Part shown: piece by piece, positions 43,301 to 58,282 of the stretch
How positions within the stretch are numbered: position 1 is the stretch's first letter
Layout: every line of letters starts with the position of its first letter
Source: Paragordius varius
Taxonomy: Eukaryota; Nematomorpha
Length of the DNA stretch: 64,000 nucleotides
Assembly (NCBI GenBank): GCA_964247055.1
Contig: OZ176052.1
Coordinates: forward strand, 4,588,001-4,652,000
Direction of reading: 5' to 3'
Translations under genes and position numbers: made by a program
Notes under the pieces: generated by a model
Database searches by the model: none
Seen by the model: the letters and a program-made list of their open reading frames with translations, nothing else
What the model was told of the DNA's origin: nothing

Positions 43301-46300
43301 AATATATGTTACTATGAAGTAAATACTAGATTTTTCATTTACAAATAACATAAATTAGGAGAAAATATATGGATATAATTTTTGTATTTATCAACGGACA
43401 AGTAATGTATAATCACACTTTTTAGCCATTTAAAATACTGAAATGGTCCATAATAACTCTCGTTACTGTAAACATTTGTATTAAGTATACAAAAGATTTA
43501 GCTAATTATTATTTGGACATATATAGAGTGGACACACATAGATCATCATTAATTAATTAATTAATTCCTTTTTTAGATAAAGTTGGATTCTATCACAAAC
43601 AAAAACCTTAGACAGGAGGAAAATTTACAAGATATGTGCTTATTGTCAATTATATAGCAAGATTGTATTCAAAAACTTAGGTAAGAATAATTTAAAAAAT
43701 AGGACCAACATTTTCATGCAGATTTTATTCAATTTGAGTAAAAACTTTATATTAAGGTTCTTTGCTATTTAATATTTTTACTTTATATATTAATAATTTT
43801 GCGTTTAACAAATATCATTTGTAGCAATCAAAATTTTAAATAATTTCATTCAATTATAGCTGAATTATAACAATACTAAAATAATTAGAAATTTGATTTG
43901 TTTAAATGTAGATTTCAATTAAAACCGATTAATATGTTGTAGTTATCCACATTTAGCAAAAATACCAACTGTCAAAAGATTATCATTAGGTGCGAAGAAA
44001 GCGATGATTTCCTATCAACTTTACCAAGCACAAAGACAAAAGAAAAAATATATGAACTTTTATTAAATAACTTCATATCAATACCAAAGGAAAAAAAATT
44101 ATCATTTAATTAATAATCTTTGTTCATTTTATGTGCTTGTTGAAAAAATTATTGGAATGCTGCAAAAATCAAGCACACAATGATATAACAACAAAAAAAT
44201 TCACTTTTTAAAGTAATATTATTACCTAATATACTATATCATATAAGGTTAATAAGCCGTTTATCAGGCTGGAGTCAATTAAAATAAGAAATCAAAAAAG
44301 CAATATAAATTTATATAGTATTGTATAAAAAAGTACAATACGATTCGTTCCTTAAATATTTATGAGGTTGTAGTTACTCTTCATAGTTATCATTGCAAGT
44401 GATAAAATTTTTGTCGGTTTTATTTAATTTAAAAAAATGATTGAAATAGGACTTTTTTTTAAAGTTTAAAATGCCGATATATTAAATTTACTTTTAACAA
44501 ATATGGCACAATGCGAAAACTCGAGAAAAACTTTATCTTTCATAAGTTTAAAATAAAATCAAAGTGCAATCAAAATTGGTTGTTTTACTAAAAAAAACAT
44601 ATAATATATGTTTAGAGGTTAAGTAAATAAACATTCGAAGAAGATGACACATATATATAAATGACCAAAAATGCTTTATTAAACTAAATTGATTTGTATA
44701 TACTATCTGTATGCTGTGTTTTAGACACTTTAACAATTTTTAATTATTAACCAGGTTAACAAAAAAATACTCTGTTTTTATCAATTGATTTTGTTATGGT
44801 ATATTTAAATTTTTTGCTTTATGGACTGGAATAGAAAATAGTTTAAATTTTTTCTTTTGAATACAATCATAAAAAATTTGTCCATGCAACACTAATAACT
44901 TTAAAATCCCAAATAACGAAAATTATGACTGTTTACAATAATTAAAAACCTATTCTATATGTGGTCTTATTTTGTTTATTTTTTTTGACTTAATAAAACA
45001 AATTGGATAAAATATTAATGTATAGTATATAAGAAAATGTTAGTCAGTCATTTTTATTCAAATATATACCAAAAAAACTATAGACTAGATCAAAAAGATT
45101 TTTTAACAAGAAAAATACATATTTTGGATAAATAACGGTAAATATTAATTTTCCAGATTACCGAACATTGAATGACAAACATACATTTGCAGTAACTTTA
45201 CCATTAATGAAAATTTTGACGTGTTTTCATAGAAAAACTCTGCGAAACAAAAAAAAGTGAAAAAAAATCATTTTTGCTGACTTACCATGGGTCATGCATA
45301 AACAAAGACAGAAAAAAATCAAATTAGTGGAAAAAGTACTATATTTCTCCCAAGACAACTAAAAGATTTGCGCGCAAGTATAAACTTAATCAACTGTCTC
45401 TCTCCTTATGACATATTTTGATGTCCACAAAAGAGCCAACACTAGACTCTCTGTGCAAAAATATGCACAAGACTAAATAGATATTTATATGTAAATCCAA
45501 TCTATTTATCCATCCAGTCAATCCGTTTATTTAAAATTTTATGTTTTTGCATTTTATGATGATATTGATTCTTTGATATTATAAAAGCGGTCGCAGCTTG
45601 TCTGCCAAATACGTTCACAAATGTTGCCAAAAATTGACCAGATGGAAAAGATTAATATGATAAAACCATTTATTTTTGCAATGATTTGTAAATAATCGGT
45701 GTGTAATATTTTATCATACTTTAATTTCGTTTTAAGATCTAACCAAGTGTCGTAAAACTTTATTATTTATTATTTGTTGCTGCAAAGCAAAGAAAAACCC
45801 CATTTTGAGAAACTGCACTTATAAATTAAAAAATAATGTTCAATAATTCCTAAATTCTGTAGCACTAAAATTATTTTGAAAATCTTTTTGGTATGGCTAG
45901 CCACTAGATTACCGACCAAAATATCATAAAACAAAAATCCAATGGATTATATATATATAAAATATTTTTTGAAAAGTAGTTTATGGCTATGTTTAAATTG
46001 TGCTTTAGAGATTTTTTTTGAATAACAATAGGCAACGAATGAATCCTCAAAATCAATTTTTATAGTTTTAAAACACATATTATGATTAAAATAAATTAAT
46101 TTGACAAACATAAATATAGAAATTATTATTAAAGGTTAACCGGTCTAACCATTTATAAAAATAGCTAATAGTCATAACTAGCAAATATGGAATAAGCCAA
46201 AATGATACTGTAAAAGGTGCATTTGACCTATCGCAGTTATTAATGATATTTAAGCAAATCTGATTAAATTGTGAAATTCATGATTACTTACACATAAATT

Positions 46301-49300
46301 TTGATTTAATAATTAATTTTTAATGTTTTAAACCAGGGGTTTCCAACATAAATGGCTTCGCGGGCCGCATTTTTTATCAAAAAATCCGACGGGCCGATTT
46401 GCAAAATATATGGATAACAAAAATATTATTAGATTTTTAGAAATACTGTTTATTTTAATTTGTTTCTTGTTGAATATACTCTCATAACAATAATAATGAA
46501 TTGTTCGCACATCTGAACTAAGGTTAATTTGAAACAAGAGTATAAAAGTTTTTTGTAATTTACTGTTATTTATAAAATAGAATAGTTTTAAACCATGACG
46601 CATCGACCCTATTATGCAATTTGATTTAAGTTCTAAAATTTAAATGGAAAAATTTTTAGGCCCCTTTCTAATTTATTACATTCTGTAAGCTGTATAATAA
46701 GATAAATAATTTTCCAAAAACATATTGTATGCTATACCCGATTTACTTTTTATTTGAATTTAAATGAAACTCTGTGCTACAAAAAGGGATGAATTTGTCA
46801 TTTGCATAGGAACACTGGGTAAAAGTTCAAGGTCGAATAAAAATAGTGTTATAGAGTAATATTTATTTCAAAGGGTAAATTATGTTTCTATTTTTAAAAG
46901 GCTAAAATCTAAGAAAAATTCAGAAAAAATTGTACTCTGGCGTAAAATTTATGCGATCGGGCGGTAAAATATGATAGATTATTTGGCGCCGCTTATTTTA
47001 AATCTAGGAAAGAAAGCTTGCTAAGGAGATTTAAATATTTTTTCCATTTTCATCTTAGACTGCGGTATTTTATTATAATTTTTATAAAATTCTTTAAAAC
47101 GCGTTTGTTTGATAAACCTAATCATAATATTTTAAGTGATATTATAATGTTTTACGGCTTAATTCAATTTTTGTGCGCAAATTTCTCGATACGCGCAATT
47201 TTTTTAACTTGGATCTTGTTTGTGAGTCTTTTACGGTACTTCTGAAAAAATGTAAACTCGAATATATACCATTTACAGTTTAAATTCACCCTAAAATAAA
47301 TTATGTATTTTTCTAGATTAAATATTACCTTTATTAATATTTTTAAAATATAAAATTCTGTTTTAAATTAATATAAGGCTGAAAAGTAATAAATGTCGTA
47401 AAAATATATCTCATATTAATGACGAGTTATATTAGCCCAAAAATACATAAATTATTTTTAGGGTGAATTTAAATTGTTCGAGGGTGAATTTAATTTGTTC
47501 GAGGGTTAATTTGAATCGTTTAAGGGCGAATTTGAAATGTAAATGGTATATTTATTTTTGAGATTATACTAAGGCAGTTAAAACTTCATTACTTTTTTGG
47601 GATGATTACACTGGACAACAAACTTTTCTGCCACTCGAGTTTTTTGCATTTTCCGATATTTAGTATCATTTTAACAGTAAATCTGAAATAAAAATTATAA
47701 CTCGATGGAAGAATTTTGTATAAATTGATTTTGATTATGCGCCCGCTTTATCAAAATTCTACTAAAAAATGTTTTTCTTTGAAAATATACAAGTAATGCC
47801 CATTTGTAATATATCATTCGAAAGAGTAATAAAAACTCTATAAAATGCATACTAATATGTATTACATCGACAGTTAATATTGGACACAAAGAGCGACAAA
47901 CGCGCGAAGCGAGAGCAGTTTTTTTAATTATTATATTTTTAAAACTAATGGATGAAAATAGCACAAACTTTGTTTAGATGGTGATGAATGTCCAAAAAAG
48001 ATGACACAAGAAAGTTTTTTTGATTAAAACATTTTTTTATTGCTTTTATGTGACTCAAAACAGCCATTTTTAAGTTTTTTGTTTTTTAAAAATTACCATC
48101 TCATCAATATTAATTTATTTTCTTTACGAGGCTGATAATTTCGAAATTTTAAAAATAAAATCAAAGTTTAATATATTTTTGATTTATAGCCATTATGTAA
48201 TAAATTTACAGTTATAACTATGCATTTTAGTATCCACTAGGTAAAATATTTATGATAATAATAATTTTTATTAAAAAAGCAAACCAAAAGTTTTTTCAAA
48301 CATTTTTTTTAAATTAAATACTAATATAACCCTAATAATTATATTAAAATAATTTATATGATTTTCAAATTCGTTTGTCTGTGAAAATTCTTGACTTATT
48401 TAAGGATTGAAAATTTCGACCATTTAAATCCAAATAACTTTTACATCCGATTGATTTAAATGACTTACTAGCATTTAAAAGATGCAGTTTTTTGCGCTCT
48501 TTCGAATGATATAAAATACATGGCTTCATATCTAAAACTTTTAATTTTCGAAATTAGTTTAATGTTAAATCGGGGCCAAAAATTATCGATAAACTCTAAT
48601 ATAAAATTCTTCCATGCTAGACCAATTTTCTTTTCAGATATACTAATTATGTACTTTAATGAAATAAATTTTAATTTTACAAGAATGGCAGTTAAAAAAA
48701 GTTAAAATTTGTTGTCTAGTGTTATAGCCCCAGAGCCATACAAAATTAAAGTATCTTAAAAAATATACTTATTATTGGACGAAATTTAAAAATATGCTTA
48801 TCTCAAACTATTTCGCCACCATTATTTTCTTAAGATATTTTTTTGAATCGTTAATACGACAGACAAATTGATGTATATTATGGTCAAAAATTAAAGAATC
48901 GACTATAAATAAATAGCTTTCATAAGCTACCAACATTTTTCGATATCTATGGATTTTAAAAACAGCTGTTTGCTTCGATAGAGTTTTGAGCCTATCCAAA
49001 TTCTCGACTAAAATGTAAAAAATCATAAGTTTCTTAATCTAATACATAAAAAGAGAGTTGTTATAATTAATATAAGTCAAAACAACTTTGAAAACAGTAG
49101 TTTGTTTATGATTTTCAGCTCAGGGTTAGAAAACTACCGTTATTGTCAAAAAAAGAGCATGTAATAAAGTGTTAACGTTAAATTAATTTTGTCTCGTTTT
49201 TGTATGAATAATGGGATTTTTTTTGGCTAATAGCAGGATAACTAAAAATATCAATCAACTCTAGTCTTTTCTATTATTTTGAAATATCTGACTTTAGCAA

Positions 49301-50282
49301 TCGAATAATATGTGATTGCTAAAAACGTTTATTTTTTGTGCCATAAAATAAAACACTTACTACAAATGAAAAATTAAAATTTTTTTAAATAGAATTCGCT
49401 GTTTCCACAACGGTTTTTTGAAAAAGGCAGTGGTTCCGACCAAATCAATAGAAAATGAGGAAGTTTATATTCGCTTAGAACTTTTTTTTCAAATTTTGTA
49501 CCACTGAGAGCTGTATATAAAATTTATTTCGTAAAATGGAATATAAAATTATAATATATTTCTTTTTTGGTTATTTGCATATACATGCGTGCGTGGAAGA
49601 ATATAGTATCCGAGTAATATTTTATTTAATCATAATATCCAAAATGATTAATTTATTTATTTGCAAGCAAGAGAAAAAGCAGTCACCACATATTCCGCGA
49701 AGGCAAAAACTTTCGAGATTATTACATATGATAATTTATTCATTTTTGAATATATAAAAAATGTTTGAAAGAAACTTTAGTCCAAAAAAACCATTAATAT
49801 TTATAATAATAATAATATTGAATAATTACTTTCAACAGTCAAATATTGTATTTGTAATTTAAAGTAAGTTAAATACCAAAATTATTCTATAACTGCTTCT
49901 ATGTGGTTTTAATATAAATTATGTGTTCCCTTATTTAGATATTTTATCCAGTTAAAAATTTTAATTAAATACACATAAAGAAATTTAAAATAGGCTCTTT
50001 AAATGGGGTTACTTAAATGAAAAATATATAAATTTAACATTTATATATATATATATATATATATATGTGGTATGTCAAACACCCATCTTTAGTGTTATTT
50101 TAAGGACAAAATTTTTTTTGGATAAATTGATGTATATGGAAGGAATATTGTTTTTTTTCATTTTCCAGACTAATTAATTCAATAAAAATATGTATGTCAT
50201 CAAATAAATATATGTAGCTCAAAATATATTTTATATTATTGACAATGAAGGGAGAAGACACAACAGATAAAAAATATCCAAA

Positions 50283-50318
<36 letters not shown>

Positions 50319-53300
50319 TTATTACATAAGATTACAGTTAAAAATAAATGAGCAAAAAATTATTTAATACTCTGGTCGTTGGAAGGACACACAGACGACA
50401 TTGTCATATTTTGTCAAAATTTTAAAATATGCACACAAATATATAAAGGGAAAGACCAATAATAATAATTATATAAGGATAAAAATATCTATAAAAGAAA
50501 AATTTCTTTATCTCACAAAAGAAAATCAAAAGTGTTATATCAAACATACATACATATATGCCAAAAGTATTTTTTACAGTATAAATATGTTCATAATTTG
50601 ATTTAATTTCAAAACAAAATAAATGAAGAGACATCATTAAAAGTCCTTAAAATATATAAAAAATTTGAGTAACTGACTGGATTATTATCATATGACAGAA
50701 TATTTATATTTTTGTATATGAGCGTTAGTTATTGAGTTTTGTGGTTCTTTACAATTTTTTACTAATTTATATTACAAAAATATTTTTTTGTAGAAATTAT
50801 TTGGTGCTTAATTAAATACCATATAAATCAAAGATAAAAACTTGAATAAAATTATCTCTAGAGTCCCAATATAAATTGGGATAGTAGACAACCCCAGACC
50901 TGTTTGAAATTTATTTTAAAAATATAGCATGTATCAAATTATTTCGATAGTTTACACATATATAATATTAATCACTAAAATATAATCAAATATTAATTCA
51001 AATTGAAATTTCTATTTATAAATAAACCTTAAGGCAAGACAACATGACATGTATGCCAAATTTTAAAATGAGCGAATTATACCATTTCAGTCGATATTAA
51101 GGTTAATGTTACTTTGATATAAAGAATTATCTTTAGCGGTAGAACCTAAAAAAACGGTTATTCGCTAAAAAGTTGCTAACTAAATATAAATGGTGCCGAA
51201 ATAGTTTGATAAAAAAAATTTTTCTCCAAACTAATCTTTATTTTTAAGATAGGAGCTTAAATTTAAATTGTTCCACCCGCTTTGTGAATTTAAATAATTA
51301 TCAAATTAATTTTAGTCTGGGTATCCAATTACCCTAAATTGTATCAAATTAAACACGCCTACATTTTGTGTGAAAATTTTGCCGAAATCAATTTTAACAC
51401 AATATAAATATTACTATGGCATATAAAGGTTGAAAAAAGCAATAAAAAGTGAATTCACTGATTTGAAGCAAAGTGCGGTGGTACACAATTAATTGTAAAG
51501 TTCCGATTGGTGAATAGATAAAAAATTAAATTACATGTGTGAACAATTATGATTCCTACGTAATTGTAGTACCTAAAGACCTATATATGTATATAATTAA
51601 TAATAATTTGGCTGTTCATTATTTGCAAATTCTTTTGTATAAAAGTCGCCGCCGACACAAAGAAATATTTACGCCACATATTGCGTATAAGTTGAATTAA
51701 ATTAATTGCATCATTTTATTACAAATGAGTCTACCCAGTAAAATTAAAGATCAAAATGAAATAAATTAAAATATTGTGGCTGCATAAAGAATATATTAAA
51801 AAAACAAATTTTCAATGACGAAAATTTTGTTATTAAATTTAAAAATATATCATTTAATCGAAAGTATATTACACTTAACTTTTATTTAACGGAACAAACA
51901 ATTGTACAAATTTAAGATATTTTTTAACAAATTTATATTAATATTGATTTTCAATAATAAAAAATTATATAAAAATATCATAAATAAATTATGTATTAAC
52001 CTGGTGGGGATAACGTTACTATTTCGTTCGCTAATATCCACTCCAGGAGACGATTGATCCAATAAATATTGATGTTGATGTTCAGAATTTTGAATATAAT
52101 AATTGCTATTTGAATGATTCCTTGATAAATGTGATTGAATCAAATTAGTTTCATGTTCATTGCCATCATAAACATTTGGAAAATTCTCATTTTTACAAGG
52201 TGGTAAATTAATTAAATTTTCATTATTAAGATTATTATGATTATTATTATAGTTTGCCTCACTGTGTTCATGTAACAAATCATTGCTGGCTGTTGAATTT
52301 AAAGTTGTTGTTGTGTTCTGAGAAGAAGTTGTATGAGCATCAAAAATTGATTCCATATGCTCAACAGGTTCGTGCTGGCGTAACAATGGAGAGCTAATTT
52401 GCAAATTGGAATTGGAATTATTCCCTTGTTCTCCTACATCGATTTTCCTCCCTTCTTTTTCTTGCATTATCGGGAGGCAGGGAGAAATAATTGATTCATT
52501 ATTCTTGTTAGTGTTTAAAGTATCAGTCTTATTAACACAAAAATATTGGTTAATGTTGTTATTAATTATCGTATTGCTAAAATTTTCATTATTATTTAAA
52601 CGATTCAAAGAATTTTCAATCGATGTTATTGCATTTTTATTATTGATAGAGGAGAGAGGAGTATGTTGTTGCTGGTTAATTTCAGCCATACCTTGCTTTT
52701 GGTATGTGCTGACCTGGTCATTATTTAAAAATTTTTCTTTCACATACGTTTTGCAATGAAAACAGGAGCTATCTGCCGTATTTTTGCATGGCAAGTTATA
52801 GTTCTCTGAATTTTTGATAGAAAAATCGTCCAAGGTTCCAGGAAATCCCAAAGATTTAGGGTTCAATAATGATGAATGGGCATTGAAATCGGAATGGGGT
52901 AGTGATACATCTATACATTAAATAATAGCATAAAATAATTTACAACATTGAATGATTATATTTAACATTATGGGATTATCAAGGGGGATAGTAATTTTTT
53001 AAAAATATACCCGACAATAATTATAGTTATCTACCTATGTGACTTTACATTGGTTATCGTCCCAATTTTGACATAATATATGGTATGTAGAGAAATGAAT
53101 ATAAATATTATCTCATAATTCACACCATGATATATTCAATTTGTAATACTGTAGATTTTCTGATAATATATATCCCACAGTTAATGTAATAATTTATCTA
53201 AAAATTAACACCAAAATAAAACTGTTAATATTATTAAAACTGCAAATTATAAAAATAAGCAAACTCTTTGTAAGCACACAAGCGAGAAAAAAGTTGAAAG

Positions 53301-56300
53301 TTGTGTATACAATATTTTGTTGTAGGTATTTCTCTGCAAATATCGTGTTATCTACAGGGAATAGATAGTTAGTTGTCAGTTATGAACATATAAAAAACGC
53401 AAACAATGATAATAATTTTGGATACAATTCTTCGTTTTTATGTGGAAATAAAAGAATTAACAAAGTTAGGTAGGAAACATAAAAAATTTATATTTCAAGA
53501 TCAACGAAATCATAAAAGGAAATTATTATGGATTTTCAAGATTTCTGATCGCATATAAACCGCAAACATACACAGGCAGGTTATACATTAAAAAAGACAA
53601 ACTAAGTATAACATTAAAAAAAAGGTTATGTCAAAATTTAGAAAAATTACTCTCTCTCTCTCTACAGTGGAGTAAGTACATTAATGTATTTATATATAAA
53701 CGCCTCTGGTTGACATGTACATTTTCATGTAAAAAAACCTTAAATAATTTTTAACAATTAATAAAATGAGGAGGGGTCATAAATCTTTCTTTTATTACAA
53801 CATTTTTATCCCCTTTTGTTCACAAATGTCATAACAATTCAATGTTATATAAATCAGTGTGGTTTATTTAAATTTGACTCTGAAATGAATCTGAAAAAAA
53901 AACTGAATTTTTAATTAGGTAGGGAGAGCTTGGTAGATAGGATATATTTTTTTATAAAAAAATTATTATTTGCGGAAGAATAAATTAAGTATTTCGAACT
54001 AAAATTTATATATCTCTTCATAAAAGATTTAACCTTGATTTTCATGCGAAATATAGCATAGGGAGATTTGAACGTAAAGATAAAAAGTTTTAAACATTAA
54101 ATAACCAAAAAAAGTTTGTTTGATAAAATTTGATTTATTAATCATGGGTGAATTAACTTTTGTCATTTTATATTCTAGAGTTACATCAGTTACGTTTGAA
54201 ATTATTTTAAATAATTTGGTTTCACTATATTCAATTAGCTAAAACATATACATGATAAGAGTTAATATTTAATAAATATCTTCTCTATTCTAAAAAAATA
54301 AGTGTTTTTAAACCGATAAAAAATGTTGTTTATGACCATTGGGCTCGCAATCCCTATATTATATATGATCACTATTAACAAAAACAATAATGATCGGTAG
54401 GGACTATTGAGTGGAGTTTAAGTTCGAAATAGAAAGAAAACGCTCAATAGGTTCAACAAATTAATTTAAGTAGATATCCCAACTCTATAACTACATGCAA
54501 AAATTCCTCATATTTTATGGACAAAAACAATTTAATTTGTTTTAAAAAATTATTTAAAATTATTGTTGGAAATGTTTATATATTAATTATATAATAATAA
54601 TTTTTTAAATATCAGAGCAGCACTTATTAATAAATAGATTTTTTATTTCTAGCGGTCACATACATGAATAGAAGTAGCTTTTAATCTATCAAATGATTCC
54701 GGTAAACTATACCATTTAGGATTCCAATTCACCCTTAAACAATTCAAATTCACCTGAACAATCCAAATTCACCTGAACAATTTAAATTCACTGTAAAAAT
54801 AAATTATGTGTTTTCAGGCTAATATAACTCATTTTTAATATGAAATATATAATTAAGACATAGTTAATTATTATTTAGCATTATATTAAATTTAAACAGA
54901 ACTTCATATTTAAAAATATAAAATAATGGTAATTTTTCTAAAATAAAAATTTATTTTAGGGTAAATTTGAATTGTTAGAGAGTGAATTTGAATTGTTCAA
55001 GGCTGAATTCAACTCTAAATGGTATATATAAATAAAATCTGAAAATCAAAAAAGTAAAATATATTCACATTTTTCTTGCATTTGATCACACAAACATTTG
55101 CGAGGTCCAACACTCAATTCCTCTTCTTTGCCTAACATTGCGCGGTCAGGATTGGTAACTATTGAATCATCATGGTTGTATGGAGAAACTACATTCATTT
55201 TGATATAATATGATTTATCTTTTATAAATTGGATAATACAATTATTATTATTATTTGTAATAAAATCATTACTTGTGCAGCTTTTAGTGGATATATTTGG
55301 CTTCCAAACAAAAGTATCTTCATGGAAAGGAGATGGAGGTTTAGTATTGTAAGACTCTTCGTACTTTTGTGGATTTTTGTTTAATACATCGATAACCATG
55401 TTTGGCATACGCCTTTTTAGGGATGAAAAAGTAGTAGTAGAAGGATTCTCAGGGTTGATTGCAGAGCCAATAAGTTTAATGGAACATGGTTCACCCGCGT
55501 AAATTGTATTGAGAAGAGATGGAGTTTTGGTAATGAATTTTGATGGCCCACTAATAAATTTTTCACTATAATTATTCATCGAGGAGGAGGAGGGCTCAGT
55601 ACAAAAATCATCCGATGTATTTTGTGCAATGGATGATGAGAATATAGAGTTCCTCGAATTTGACAGTGAAACAGTATGGGGATTATTTTGATTCCGCTTT
55701 TGTGATAATGGATAGGGATTATTCAAAGTCTAAAAGATTATGAAAAAAAAGGATTTAATTATAACTCTTCATAAAAATTAAATTCCCCAAATTTTATTTA
55801 TATATTTTTTTAACGAAATAATTAGTTTACAAAGTGATTCGATATAAGTAGAAGCAAAGCCCCAAACACATACCTAATGCATTACGACGAAATATGGGAA
55901 TAAAATTTTGAACTGAAAATTATTGAAGACTTGTTTAATCCATACTTTGAATGTAAATCTCTTTGCGAAACAAATTGCTTGCAAATCTATTTTAATGTAC
56001 TTATAATTTGACACATTTTAATTGATATTTAATTAACAATGTTAGATGTGGTATGTTGTTGCATGTATAAAAATAATTTTATAAGAAAAAATAGGAAACT
56101 ATATTCGGTAAAATCGATTAATCTTACTAATACTTACTTATTTAATAATTGTATGAATAAGAATTTTTCCTTTATTTTATCTAGAAATATTTTTTCAACC
56201 TGATGTTATAATCGATATACGCGAAATTCCTTCGTGCTGGGAATGTGTTTATCTCACAATAAATTTATAGATCGATTAATAAATATTAAAAAAATTATTT

Positions 56301-58247
56301 ATTGGAATATACTACTTTTAATTAATTTATTAAACCCTTAATTCTGATTTGAAAAGCTTGAATAATAACTCAATTAATAAGTTTTTAATTAATCGAACCC
56401 TTGAAGGGTGTTTAGAATTTTTTATTTAAAAAAATAATCCCTATTTTTAAATCGGAAAATGAAATTGCGTTGCTACGTTTCATATGAATAGATTTAAGAT
56501 TATTACATATCCGACGACATCTTAGTAATGGATTAACGTTTTCAGTCTCAGATGCTAATTATTTAAGTAATGATTTAGCGACAATATATCAAATTTATTT
56601 TTATCAGAAAAAAATCCTTATCACATTACTTTAACACTTCATGACCTTTTGGGGTAATGTTACAGCCCAGAGATATTTGAAATATTATCTGAAAAAGTAC
56701 TTAAGGAATTAGAAAATATGCTCTCTTTAATTTTAAAGGCATATGGTTCATAATTTTTTTTTTGGAAAACAAAAAATCCTTTTTTCAAAACTTTTCGCTG
56801 CCGTTTTTTTTCTAAAACTTTTTTAAATATTATATTTAGCAAATGTGATTAATTAACTTAGTAATCAATCTCTGAGGTTAACATTTTACCAACAAAAAAC
56901 TCATTTATTGATTTTAAAATCAGCTGTTTATTTTAAGCGTGTTTTGGAGCTGTCGCAATTTCAGACTGTATAAGTTACGAAATCGTAAAAATATGAGGTT
57001 TTTTATCTAATACAGGAGAACAATGTTTAAAATTAAATCTCAACCAAAATAACTTTCAACAATAGTTTATTTAGATTGAGCTTTTGGGATATAAAACTAT
57101 CCCAATATGTCATCGGGGTGAAAAGGTCATGAAGTCTTAATAATGACTAAAAAAAGCGTATATATAATTTTATTACAAAATAAATATTTATTAATTAAAA
57201 CCGAATTTTGGTTGTGAAGAAACATATTTAAGATTTTTAAATAATAGAGTAGAATCGATCCATCATCGCTGAAATACAACCATTGTTTATTATATCATTA
57301 AATACAGACATTTGATATGTAATTAATGCTAAAATAATTCACAAAATTTTTTTTAAAAATAAATTCGACCAAATATTCTTATCTCTATCATGTTTTGTGT
57401 ATAACATATATCTGTAGGCATAAATGAATAAACAAACCTTCAAATATACCAGTTAAAATATATCTCGTAATAAAAGATGATTGGACATCTGAAAAAAATC
57501 AAATAGGACCTTTAGTATTAAAAGGAATCAAATATAACAATACTAGAGGCGTAGCTAAAGAAGGAAAGGATGAGCGCCATATTTAAATTTTTTTACATTT
57601 CAAAAAATAGGTATTTAAAAGTTATTATTTTATATACCCATTTATGAGTGGTCTCCACGGTTTGAATTTGATTATTTTAAAATGCAAGGAGACGCATGGA
57701 GAGGAAGGGGGCGCCAGAAATGGCTACGCCTCTGAGCAATATGGAATGAAAAATACCTTAATCTCATATTCATTTTAATACACTGTAATCTAGTCGATAG
57801 GGACCCAAGAAAAATTAAAACATAAAGTAAAGTAATAAGATTTCTAAAAGTAAAACCATAATTTTCAAATGTCCTTATGATCATTTTGGGTTGCGAAACA
57901 TAGAATAGAGGTTTAAATTGCTAGCACACTCTTTTATATTTAATATTTGTATTATTTATAGATTTTCGAGAAAAAAATCAAAATCAAATATACGGTTATC
58001 TTTTAAAATATGGTAATTTACTTATTATAATTTGTCCTTATTTCAATTTTTACTGTAATTGTGCAATATTAAATTTATTTTGAGACACTCTTTTAACAAA
58101 ATCACATGCTATCTAGCCTTAGTTTTTATCCAATAAATTAAATCATTTGGTAACGGTACAAATGGATTCACGGGCCTCATTTTAAACTAAAAAAAACGGC
58201 GTGCAGCATTTGAAAAAATATATAGACATAATATATATATAGACATA

Positions 58248-58282
<35 letters not shown>

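Larger units (their letters stand above)
39436..52000. other. RhoGEF intron 4, 12.6 kb, transposon-rich
   Basis: The largest intron of the gene. It contains (TA)n tracts (about 43211-43238, 50042-50066, 50285-50316), a C15 homopolymer, a hAT-like left end at 46334, a MITE at 47267-47548 and nested elements at 47582-49171. No intronic gene was recognised on either strand. Confidence 0.6.

Noticed and set aside
47695-47964. 89-codon minus-strand open frame
   Set aside because: Lies wholly inside the CACTA-like element, has no transposase motif, and is not conserved as an open frame in the copy at 25327.
50401-50637. Overlapping open frames on both strands
   Set aside because: Lys/Ile/Asn/Tyr-rich translation as expected from random AT-rich DNA; no motif or splice context.
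52406-52759. 117-codon open frame on the plus strand
   Set aside because: Antisense shadow of RhoGEF exon 4; low-complexity Asn codons read backwards as Leu/Ile/Val.
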